Part shown: positions 53,491 through 63,200 of the stretch, piece by piece
Numbering within the stretch: position 1 is the first letter of the stretch
Layout: each line of letters opens with the position of its first letter
Assembly: GCA_019429305.1 (NCBI GenBank)
Contig: JAHYIR010000008.1
Span: forward strand, 1 to 64,000
DNA: 64,000 nt
Direction: 5' to 3'
From: Candidatus Cloacimonadota bacterium
GTDB taxonomy: Bacteria > Cloacimonadota > Cloacimonadia > Cloacimonadales > JAJBBL01
The notes under the pieces: generated by a model
Told to the model about the DNA's origin: nothing
The model's input: only the letters and a program-made list of their open reading frames with translations
Database searches by the model: none
Program-made: the position numbers and the translations under genes

Positions 53491-53857
53491 GTGTCCTCCA
53501 AAAATTTTGCGAAAGATTCAAGCTGATTTTATATCCTCTAACCTTGTTGAAATATCTATTCCAATAGTCCGATTTGTCAACTTTTTTATCTGTTAGGTAA
53601 TAGTCTGAATTAATATAATTCCTTCAATCTTGAATCCTTAGGGAGCCAACGAGTCGGCCCTAGCCGACTCGTAGCCTCCCTATTAGTATCTTAGAGAAAA
53701 GATAAGATCAAGTAATTAGATTAAAGTGGATTAGAAAGTATCTTTTTACTTGTCTAATAGATGACAATTCGAGAAATTAGTAACAGAAAAATACCTGAAG
53801 TAGATTACTGCTTGAATGACACCATAACAATACGTCCTTATAGTAAAGGGGTAGTAG
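53491..53857. other. Divergent intergenic region with palindrome copy 3
   Basis: 367 bases between the start of the SBBP-repeat gene (minus) and the AddB-like gene (plus). It holds a possible minus-strand promoter (TTGACA at 53575-53580) and the third palindrome at 53640-53681. No open frame looks coding. Confidence 0.6.
53640..53681. repeat. Intergenic palindrome, copy 3 of 3
   Basis: The core ACGAGTCGGC (53649-53658) pairs with GCCGACTCGT (53663-53672) around the loop CCTA. The outer flanks AGGGAGCCA and AGCCTCCCT are partly complementary. It has the same core as copies at 4022 and 29621, but this one lies between divergent genes, where a terminator of either gene would make little sense. 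Confidence 0.85.
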
Positions 53858-56824
53858 ATGATTGAACACCGGTTTTACGATTTTCAAGATGATCTGATAG
53901 AGAAAGTCTTGCAGGATCATCCGAAAGAGAGAGCTGTCTTTATATTTCCGACAGAGAGATCGAAGAAGGAAACACTCAGGTTATTTCAACAAAGCTCCGA
54001 TTTCTCTGATAACATCTTTCTGACCATGGAAGAATTCAAAGAATGTCTCTTTGTTGATGATCTACCTTTATTGAGAGAAGAGAGAAGGAATATTGCCCTC
54101 TATTACTCATTGAGTCCTGAGCACAAGCGAGATTTGAAAATTCAGAACTATTTTCAATTTATTAGTTTTGCCGGTGATTTTTTCTCTTTTTGGGAAGAGT
54201 TTTCTGAAGAGCAGGTTGATATTGAGAACTGCCTTGAGGTGTTAGAAAATCTTGGTGAAGATGTGCTCGACTGGCAAAGAAAAACCTATGTAATGTTGTG
54301 CGAAATTAGAGAAAGTTACCGGCTATATCTGGGAAAGAAGGGTTGGACTGATAAAATATTTCTGATTGATGATACCAAAGTGATTTTCGATTATTTTAGA
54401 GATAAGAAGAGATTTGTGTTTATCAATCAACACTACTATACGAGATTAGAAAACAGATTGTTAAATATGCTGGAAGAAGAAAATTTCGAGATAACTGTCT
54501 GTTATCAGCTACCCGAAAGCTTAGTCGATAAAGAAAAAAATTGTCTGATAGAGCATCCCCTCTTCCCCATTTCTGATCTGAATGATCATCTGACTGAGAA
54601 GATCGAGATCTTTACCGCTCAAAATGACTTTTCAATGTATCAAAGATTCTTAGATATACTACAGACAACAGAGGATCTAAAGAATGCCTTCGATAGTAAA
54701 TTCTATAGAAGCTCCTATCCCCGTTTTCTCTCTCCCAGTCATTTTTCGGGTGTGGATAATGAACCTTTGATCAACTCCCGTGTATCTCTTTTTCTAACAA
54801 GTTTAGTAGAATTATTGGATAGCATAATCATAGAGCATACAAAGAAGAATGAGCTGATACCAATTGTTGTTTTAAAGAAACTTCTATCTGAAGATGTCTT
54901 TTATAGATACTTCGAGCAAGACCTTTCTAATCAGGATAAGATCTTGGCTATTCTTGACTTCTATCTACGAGAGAATTATTGTTATCTCGATTTGAACCTA
55001 AATTGCCTAATTGTTTTTAAGAAAAGCAAGACAGAGATTAACATTGAGGTTTTTAAAACTTTCCTGCACAAAATCTTCTCACTTCTTAACCGCTTAGTTG
55101 AGGTGAGATCGATAAAAGACTTTATTGCATCAATTGACACAGAACAGGGCTTCCAACTCAACAGCTTAATATCGGAAGATGAAAGAACATTCAGCGATTT
55201 GCCGGAAACTTTTTACAAGAGCTTAGCAGATTTTGCCAATATAGAGGATTTGGGGATTATCAATAACGAGATCTTCTGGAATGAAGGACAAAAGAGGACA
55301 AGGTTTACCGATTGTTTAAGTATTTTGAAGCTTATGTTGCTCTATATGCGACCAAAGAGATATAAATTGTATTACCATCGAGATAAAAGGCAGATAGAGA
55401 TCAGTTCGTTAATGGATAGCCGTAATCTCTCATTTGAGAAAGTTGCTGTTCTGAATGTTACTGAAGGTGTATTGCCTGCAGGTCGATCAACACCTTTTCT
55501 CTTCACCGAAAGTCAGAGAAAAAAGCTCGGGCTGAAGACTTATGAAGACATTAGGTTATGGGAAAAGTATTATTTTTTCCGCTTATTGCTCAACTCCCGT
55601 CATGTCTATCTTTTCGCCCAAAGAAATGTTAATATAAACAATGAAGTTAGCTCTTTTATAGAAGAATTAAGATTAATGTTCAGTAATGAAAAGAGAGCAA
55701 ATTCTTTGGAAAATGTTATCGAAATAAAAGAAGAAATAGTACCTGATCAGGGCTATGAAGAGTTTTACCGGCAGGTAATTCAGCCGGATGACAAATATCT
55801 ACCTGATAGAACTCTGATAAAAGACCCTCATTTCTATATTATACCTTATCATAAAGAAAATGATCGTGAACACAATAAACTCGTACTCAGCTATTCTTCT
55901 TATAAGATCCTGCATAATTCCCCGTTCTCTTATTATCTGAAATATTTGGGAATAATTGATGAAGAAGTTATCTATAAACCTCTGTCTCCTCTCTTGATCG
56001 GGACAATAGCTCATGAGATAATCGACAAGATCTGGCATATTGTGCAAATCCCCTCTGAAGAAGATCTGACAGAGTTTTTTGAAAACTTGCCTATTAAAGT
56101 CAGTGGGATCTTAGAGCAGTTAAGTAATCATATCCTGAATTCAGAAGAGCTGTATTACAAAATACCACATACCTATAGTTACCGCTATTTCAAAGAGATC
56201 TTCCTACCGATCGTCGAAGATGGCATTGAATCTTTTTTCTTCTTACTGCAAGATATTATTAAACACAAGAATTCCCGCTTCAACAAAGAACCAGAAAAAT
56301 GGGGAGATAAATGTAAATTCCCATTACCGATGGGGATAGATCTGGACCTAAATCTGCGTGGTAAGGGTGATTTAGTTGTCACGGAATATGATCTGGATAA
56401 TCAACAGGAATTTTTTAAAATCTTTGATTATAAGACCGGCTTTCTCAGTGACAGCAAAGAGTTGGTTACCCAGTTAATATTTTATGAGTTACTCTTCTAC
56501 TATCTCAAAAAGGATAAGTCAACAACTCTACCTGAATTAGTAGAAAGCATTTCTGAATCTGACAAGATAAGATCATATATGTATTCTCTCACCGATAAGA
56601 AGATGAAAGAACTCAATGAGTTCTATTCTCGTAAAACAAAAAAGGAACTTTTCTGTGAGTTTATTAATACTCTAATCATAGTTCTGCAAAACATACTAGA
56701 CAGCGGATATGCAGGAATCAGATCCCGCTCTTCACTCTGTCTGTTTCCCGAAATAGTGAGAACCGATCTGCTGAAGAAGAACATCTCGATCGATAGTTTT
56801 ACGGCTGATAAAGGGGGTATTTAA
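53858..56824 (+). CDS. addB: AddB-like PD-(D/E)XK nuclease subunit of a RecBCD/AddAB-type complex
   Basis: 988 residues. The N-terminal part resembles a degenerate helicase (RAVFIFPTERSKKETLRLF) with no Walker A, and the middle has YHRDKRQIEISSLMDSRNLS and VLNVTEGVLPAGRSTPFL. The C-terminal nuclease has LSYSSYKILHNSPFSYYLKY, IGTIAHEIIDKIW, GKGDLVVTE and FDYKTGFLS with QLIFYELLFYYL, so the D..DYK catalytic set is present. The cysteines that form an iron-sulfur staple in Bacillus AddB appear missing: Ser stands in HNSPF near residue 688. It overlaps the helicase gene (TAATG), so the two subunits are co-made for double-strand break repair. Confidence 0.85.
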   Translation: MIEHRFYDFQDDLIEKVLQDHPKERAVFIFPTERSKKETLRLFQQSSDFSDNIFLTMEEFKECLFVDDLPLLREERRNIALYYSLSPEHKRDLKIQNYFQFISFAGDFFSFWEEFSEEQVDIENCLEVLENLGEDVLDWQRKTYVMLCEIRESYRLYLGKKGWTDKIFLIDDTKVIFDYFRDKKRFVFINQHYYTRLENRLLNMLEEENFEITVCYQLPESLVDKEKNCLIEHPLFPISDLNDHLTEKIEIFTAQNDFSMYQRFLDILQTTEDLKNAFDSKFYRSSYPRFLSPSHFSGVDNEPLINSRVSLFLTSLVELLDSIIIEHTKKNELIPIVVLKKLLSEDVFYRYFEQDLSNQDKILAILDFYLRENYCYLDLNLNCLIVFKKSKTEINIEVFKTFLHKIFSLLNRLVEVRSIKDFIASIDTEQGFQLNSLISEDERTFSDLPETFYKSLADFANIEDLGIINNEIFWNEGQKRTRFTDCLSILKLMLLYMRPKRYKLYYHRDKRQIEISSLMDSRNLSFEKVAVLNVTEGVLPAGRSTPFLFTESQRKKLGLKTYEDIRLWEKYYFFRLLLNSRHVYLFAQRNVNINNEVSSFIEELRLMFSNEKRANSLENVIEIKEEIVPDQGYEEFYRQVIQPDDKYLPDRTLIKDPHFYIIPYHKENDREHNKLVLSYSSYKILHNSPFSYYLKYLGIIDEEVIYKPLSPLLIGTIAHEIIDKIWHIVQIPSEEDLTEFFENLPIKVSGILEQLSNHILNSEELYYKIPHTYSYRYFKEIFLPIVEDGIESFFFLLQDIIKHKNSRFNKEPEKWGDKCKFPLPMGIDLDLNLRGKGDLVVTEYDLDNQQEFFKIFDYKTGFLSDSKELVTQLIFYELLFYYLKKDKSTTLPELVESISESDKIRSYMYSLTDKKMKELNEFYSRKTKKELFCEFINTLIIVLQNILDSGYAGIRSRSSLCLFPEIVRTDLLKKNISIDSFTADKGGI

Positions 56825-59800
56825 TGCCTGATTCAATTCGTAAAATCATTACTGCCAGTGCTGGAACAGGAAAAACCTACCGCCTTTCTTTGGAATATAT
56901 TAACCTACTTCTTAAGTACCGAAAGCAGAATATCAGTTATGATGAAATATTGGTCATAACTTTTACGAGAAAAGCGACGTCTGAAATAAGAAATGCCGTT
57001 ATTAAACATATTGAATCTTTACTTGCTCAGAATGAAAAAGGGAGAGAATTAGCCGAAAATTTAGACAAATTGTATGGGATCAAAATTACTGAAAACGAGT
57101 TGGCATATCTGCAGAATGTGTACGAGCAGATGCTTGTGAATAAACATAAATTGCAGATCAGTACTATTGACTCTTTTGTCCATACAATCTTTAAAGCTGT
57201 AATTGCTCCTTATATCGGAATCAGAGATTTCCAGATAGATAATGAGATCAACAAAAAGTATCTGCAGGATATCTATAATCAGATCTTTTCTGATGAACAC
57301 GATTCTGCTTCTTTTATCAAAATCTTCCAAACAGCCGGTAGAAAAACGATCGAACAATATGATAATCTGATCCTCTCTATCATTCATAACCGCTGGCTTC
57401 TTCAGCTAATTAAGGATAAGGGGGTAGAATTTAGGAGTGATCTGCAGGAATTTGCTCATAATTCATTGCTCACTTTCCAGAGTAATTTCAAAGAGCTTAT
57501 TATAATAATAAAGGAACAATTTACTCTCAACAATAAACTCACTGAACCGGCAAAAAGCAACTTTATGTCTTCTTACTGTAAACTTCTTACTACATCAGAT
57601 ACAGAAGAATTTTTAGATGAACTGGAGCTTAGGATTTCTGATGAGAGCTTTCTACATAAAAGAAGAGACACATTTAGCAATGAACTGCGATTTTGGAAAC
57701 TACAGGTAGTAAAGGATGAAATAGTAAAAGAAAAACTCGATAGTGTCAAAAGTGTAGCTCATCAAGCATTTTTTAATTATTTTCTCTATCAATATATACT
57801 TCCCGAAGAGAAGGCATTATTGTCATTAGCTGATCATATACTGGAAGAGTATGATAGATTGAAAATACGAGATAAGATCCTGACTTACTCCGATATTGCT
57901 TTCTATACTTTCAAATATCTTTATGATCCTGATTTATCTTTAATTGATCACGATTATGGCTCGGTCTCTAACCGTTTTTACGAATACCTGTCCAGCCGGG
58001 TTAGATTTATGTTAATCGATGAGTTTCAGGATACAGGTATCATTCAACATAAGCTCCTCTTCCCCATCATCAGTGAAATTATTAGTGGTTCAGGAATCAA
58101 GGAATATGGGGGAGTTATTGTTGTCGGAGATGAAAAGCAGTCAATCTACGGCTGGCGTGACGGAGAAAGGGAATTGCTCCTCAATATGCCGGCAATCCTT
58201 CAATCAAACGACTCTTCATCATTGAATGTAACCTATCGCAGTTCTAAGTTTGTCACTGGCTTTATCAATAAGATTTTCGACAAGATCTCAAATGACTTAA
58301 GGGAAGAAAATCTTTTTTGGGATTACAATGAGATCAAAGCTAATTCAAAGGTCAGAGAAGGATTACTCAGCTTCAACTTTCAGAATAAAGCAACCGGTGG
58401 CATCTTCGAAGATCTTGAACAACTTAATCCCTATGAGAACTTTGTAGAAAATTGTCTTAAACCTCTCTTAGATGAGGACAAAATAGACCCTACCTCAAGT
58501 GTTATTTTGGCTCGAGATAATACTCAGTTGAATGAGATTGCCGGAGTGTTGGAAGATAATGGTATTGACTATTTCTTAGAATCTTCTTTCTCCTTCTTGC
58601 ATCATCAATCTATTAAACCGATCATACATCTTTTGAGATATATTGCTGAAAAGGATATTTTACATTTTCTGAGATTCCTTCGTTCAGATTTTTGTCTTCT
58701 CCCAACCCACGATCTTAAAGATGTCATACACCTGTGGAAAAAAGCTGAGAAGGATAATAGGATCTTTATTAAGCTTTTAAAAGACAACTTTTCTTCACAT
58801 CCTTTTATATCAAAAACTGTTAGACTTATAGAAGAATCTCTGAGTTGCGACATTATTACTCTGATATCTCGGATCATTAAGGACTTTAATGTCATTGGTA
58901 TATTCCCACAAGAGCATAACGTTAAAAATTTGCACCTCTTCTTAGAGGTAGTCAGTCAATTTATGAGCCACAACAGATTAGAATATACGAAAAATCTTAA
59001 CGGTTTACTGCAATATTTAGTTGATAATGAGAAAAACGAAGAGTTCCAGCAAGCCAATATAGATCAGATCAATTCAATTCAGTTGATGACAGTCCACAAA
59101 GCCAAAGGATTAGAATTCGAAAATGTCTTCTTTTTTTACGATATCTCCAAACGAAGCGGACAGGACGTGGGTTATATTAATTTTCTCTATCAGTTTAACG
59201 GTTCTTTTACAGAATTGGAAGATTATAGGATTACTTACAATTATTCCAAAGTATTGAAAAAAATGAAGTACTCACTGCAAATCATCCAAGAAAAGAAAGA
59301 TACATTGGAAGAACTTAACAACATCTATGTCGCCCTGACCAGAGCAAAATCCAATATCGTATTATATCTCGTTTACACAGATAAGGAAGGAATTTCTCAA
59401 GCCATCAAACCCTCTAAAACTGAAACTGAAAACGAGAATATAAACATTAAGAAGCTCTATTTTAAGGCAATAATAGATTATTTGCATGACCATAATGTTG
59501 ATGATCTTGAAGAAAAAAGTAAATGTGAGAGATATGTTAAACAAGAAATTGGTTCTATCGTTGCCTCAGAACACGAAGTAACTAAAGCAAAGTTTCCAAT
59601 CGGAAATAGCAGTGAATTGATCAAAATGCAAAGAGAAAATTTATTGCGAAAACCGGATAGCCAAGATAATCTTTCTCTCAATCTTAAAACTCTGTATCTG
59701 GAAGATAAACATATCATCTATGGTGATTTAGTACACTATTATCTCTCATTTGTTAGAAATGGGGAAGAAAACGAGCTCGATTATGCCCATAAAAGAGTGA

Positions 59801-60135
59801 TGATAAAATATGGCAATCTGATCCCTAAAGAAAAAATACTCGCACTGATTGAGAAAATCAATGGTTTTATAGCCAACAATAATGATATCTTTTCAAAAAG
59901 ATGGACAAAGATATTCACAGAGTATACTGTTTTCGATGAATATAATCAGGAATATCGTTTGGATAGGTTGATGATCGATGAAGAAACTAAAAGTATGCTT
60001 ATCATTGATTACAAAACCGGCTCTATTAAGGATAAAGAACAATTAGAAAGATATGAGCATATAGTCGCTGAGCTACCTTCTACCAAGAAAGAAAGGTATC
60101 TAATATCTTCCCGCTATCTTATAGTTGATATTTAA
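56824..60135 (+). CDS. addA: AddA-like UvrD-family helicase-nuclease
   Basis: 1103 residues. Superfamily 1 helicase motifs in order: ASAGTGKTYRLSLEYI (Walker A), ITFTRKATSEI, MLIDEFQDTG, VVGDEKQSIYGWRDGE, NVTYRSS, MTVHKAKGLEFENVF and YVALTRAKSNI. The C-terminal PD-(D/E)XK nuclease has YRLDRLMIDEE and LIIDYKTGS. This is the AddA/RecB layout with an active nuclease. With the upstream AddB-like gene it forms a complete end-processing complex that prepares breaks for RecA. It ends the operon; no terminator is obvious. Confidence 0.9.
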   Translation: MPDSIRKIITASAGTGKTYRLSLEYINLLLKYRKQNISYDEILVITFTRKATSEIRNAVIKHIESLLAQNEKGRELAENLDKLYGIKITENELAYLQNVYEQMLVNKHKLQISTIDSFVHTIFKAVIAPYIGIRDFQIDNEINKKYLQDIYNQIFSDEHDSASFIKIFQTAGRKTIEQYDNLILSIIHNRWLLQLIKDKGVEFRSDLQEFAHNSLLTFQSNFKELIIIIKEQFTLNNKLTEPAKSNFMSSYCKLLTTSDTEEFLDELELRISDESFLHKRRDTFSNELRFWKLQVVKDEIVKEKLDSVKSVAHQAFFNYFLYQYILPEEKALLSLADHILEEYDRLKIRDKILTYSDIAFYTFKYLYDPDLSLIDHDYGSVSNRFYEYLSSRVRFMLIDEFQDTGIIQHKLLFPIISEIISGSGIKEYGGVIVVGDEKQSIYGWRDGERELLLNMPAILQSNDSSSLNVTYRSSKFVTGFINKIFDKISNDLREENLFWDYNEIKANSKVREGLLSFNFQNKATGGIFEDLEQLNPYENFVENCLKPLLDEDKIDPTSSVILARDNTQLNEIAGVLEDNGIDYFLESSFSFLHHQSIKPIIHLLRYIAEKDILHFLRFLRSDFCLLPTHDLKDVIHLWKKAEKDNRIFIKLLKDNFSSHPFISKTVRLIEESLSCDIITLISRIIKDFNVIGIFPQEHNVKNLHLFLEVVSQFMSHNRLEYTKNLNGLLQYLVDNEKNEEFQQANIDQINSIQLMTVHKAKGLEFENVFFFYDISKRSGQDVGYINFLYQFNGSFTELEDYRITYNYSKVLKKMKYSLQIIQEKKDTLEELNNIYVALTRAKSNIVLYLVYTDKEGISQAIKPSKTETENENINIKKLYFKAIIDYLHDHNVDDLEEKSKCERYVKQEIGSIVASEHEVTKAKFPIGNSSELIKMQRENLLRKPDSQDNLSLNLKTLYLEDKHIIYGDLVHYYLSFVRNGEENELDYAHKRVMIKYGNLIPKEKILALIEKINGFIANNNDIFSKRWTKIFTEYTVFDEYNQEYRLDRLMIDEETKSMLIIDYKTGSIKDKEQLERYEHIVAELPSTKKERYLISSRYLIVDI

Positions 60136-60265
60136 ATACCGATTAGGTATCATTCCTACATATTATAGATCAAGTTGACAATAAAACTCCACAGTAACTT
60201 TCCAATGGCATTAGATTTGCTTTAATATTTGTTAAGAATTCCCATTTTAATTAGAGGTAAATCAT

Positions 60266-63200
60266 ATGAAAATGAATCAAAAAACTGCGGTGTTGTTATT
60301 AATTGCCTTATTATTCATGTCTTTTTTATTCAATTCTAATCTTGTTGCTGCGAATGAGATGTTCCAAATTACATCATTAGGCAGAAATTACACAGAAATT
60401 GAATTTACTCTTAAAGATTATGAGTTCATCGATACAGAAGTTGATGGAACTGTTTATAAACGGCTTTATCATCCTGAAAGTGGTTTTTTAATGGAAGAGG
60501 GATTACCGGAAGTACTAACATTTTCCGTTATTCTGGCTATTCCAGAAACAGGCACTGTTGAATTAGAGTCTCCACGTATTACAGATAGTAACATCCTCTC
60601 AGATGTCTTACTTTTCCCTTCTCAGGGTTTTGATTTTGATATTTCTGAAGAGGAGGGATTTTTAATTGATCACTCTTTTTATGTAAAAGATATAGATTAT
60701 CCACTTCATGAAGCACAAGTGACTACACCGGCTATTATGCGAGATATGAGATTAGTTTCTGTTACTCTCTACCCATTTTCCTATAATCCGGCTTTAAGGG
60801 AGTTGACTGTCAGAAACAGAATCTCATTAAGAGTTAATTATAATCCTGATTTAACGGGCGAAAATGAAATTACTCGTTCACCGAGACTCTTTTCACACAG
60901 TTTTGAAAAAATGTATCAAGGTAGTATCTTGAATTATCACCAATTCAGAGATCCCGACAGGGAATATCAAGCAAGAAGTATGATCGTTGTTCATAATCAT
61001 AATACTACTATAGTAAATCTTGTTAACGAATTTGTAAACTGGAAAAGAAATAAAGGTTTCGAAGTTACTGCTATTAGTACAGCTATGTATTCAAGCAATA
61101 CTGCTATTAAGAATTATATCCAGAATGCTTATAATACATGGGAAAATCCACCTGAATATGTCGTCTTGATCGGTGCAGCTAGCGGTTCAATCAATGTCCC
61201 TGCATGGAATGTCAATTCAGGATGGGGAGATCATCCCTATACTCTCTTAGAGGGGAATGATGATTTAGCTGATCTTTTTATCGGTCGTATCGCTATTGAC
61301 AATTCAACTCAGTTAGCAACAATATGGAATAAGATCAGTAACTATGAACGAACACCATATTTAGATAATACTGATTGGTATGAAAGGAACTTACTTGTTG
61401 GAGACCCCGGTTCATCAGGAGTTTCTACAATCATAACCAACAAATACCTTAAAGAAATAATGCTCAGACATAATAGTGATTACAGTTTTATTGAGGTTTA
61501 TAATTCTCCGTTTGCCAGTCAAATGAATGCGGGAGTTAATCAAGGAGTATCAATTTTTAATTATCGCGGTTACATTGGTATGTCTTCATGGTCACCCAAC
61601 GATGCTTCTCTATATAATGGTTTAATGTTACCAAATTGTGCCTTTTTAACCTGTAGTACTTTGAGCTATACAACTAGTGGCAGTAAAACCGATTACATGG
61701 TAAGAATGGGTACACCAACAGGAGCTAAAGGTGGCGTTACTGCTATTGGGATGACTACATCAGCTACTAAAACTGCATTTAACAACTGCCTTGGTGGTGG
61801 GATCTTTTATGGTATCTTTGTTGAAGACATGAGAACTATGGGAGAGGCATTAGCTCGGGGACAACTCTATCTTTGGCAGGTCTATGGTAATAGTCATCCT
61901 TCCCAACCACCTCTCTTTTCACAATGGGCAAATCTTATTGGAGACCCTTCCATGGATATCTGGGTTGAACAACCGAAACCACTAACAGTAGATTATAACA
62001 ATACTATTCCTTTAGGATCAAATAGCGTTGTTGTCTCAGTTAGCGATAGCTTTGGACAACCGGTATCAGATGCTTGGGTTACTATTCGTCAGGGAGATGA
62101 TGTCATCTTTGCTACCGGTTATACTGATACCTCAGGAAACATAACCCTCTTTTTTGACCCAGAATCAGATGGAACTATTAACTTAACCGTTACTAAACCG
62201 AACTATATTCCTTACTTAAGTGAGATAAGTATCGCTGGAAATCCTGGAGTTACTTTTAATGACACTGTTGTTAACGATGATGTAGTTGCAGGCACTACTG
62301 TGAACTTCGCTCTTATGGTCAAGAATCACAGTAGTCAGTCCTTTAATGGTGTAACTGGTATTATCTCGACTGAGAGTGATTATGTTAACATTACATCAAC
62401 AACATCTTTATTTGGAAATGTTGCTCCCGGTGCTATTGTTGAATCAACTACTGATTACACTATTGTTATTTCGCCAGACACACCATCAAATCATAAAGCT
62501 ATCTTTTTATTAACTACTTCAGATAATTTAGCCAATCAATGGACTAGTAGATTCTATTTTACTATACTCAATGGAAACCTTGTCCCTCAGTCAATAGTTG
62601 TTAACGATGGCGGTAATGGTATTCTTGATCCCGGTGAACAAGTCCAGTTATTGGTCCATTTAAAAAATGCCGGTCTATCTAATCTGACCGGTGTACAAGG
62701 AATTTTAAGAGGTGGTGGTCAAGGATTTGCTATTATTGATTCTACTGCTTTCTTTGGAGATATCGCTCCTGATCAGACTGTTACAAGCACTGGAGACCAC
62801 TTCTATGTATCTGCTGCATCTTATGTAACACCCGGTTCAAGTTTTGATATGGAACTCGCTCTATTTAATAATCAGGGTTTTACACAAACAAGAATAATCA
62901 GTCTTACTGTTGGTGTAGTTACAATTGATGATCCGCTTGGACCTGATAGTTACGGGTACTGGTGTTACGATTATGGTGATACCGATTATCTTGATGCTCC
63001 TGTCTATGAATGGATCGAGATCTATCCACCACTGGGCGGCAGTGGTACAAATACAAATTTAACTTCTGATCATAATAACAATCAGAATGTGATGAATATG
63101 AACTTACCTTTTACTTTCCGTTTTTATGGTGTTGACTATGATCAAATCAGTATCTGTGCCAACGGTTGGGTAGCTTTTGGCATAACCGAACAAGCAACCT

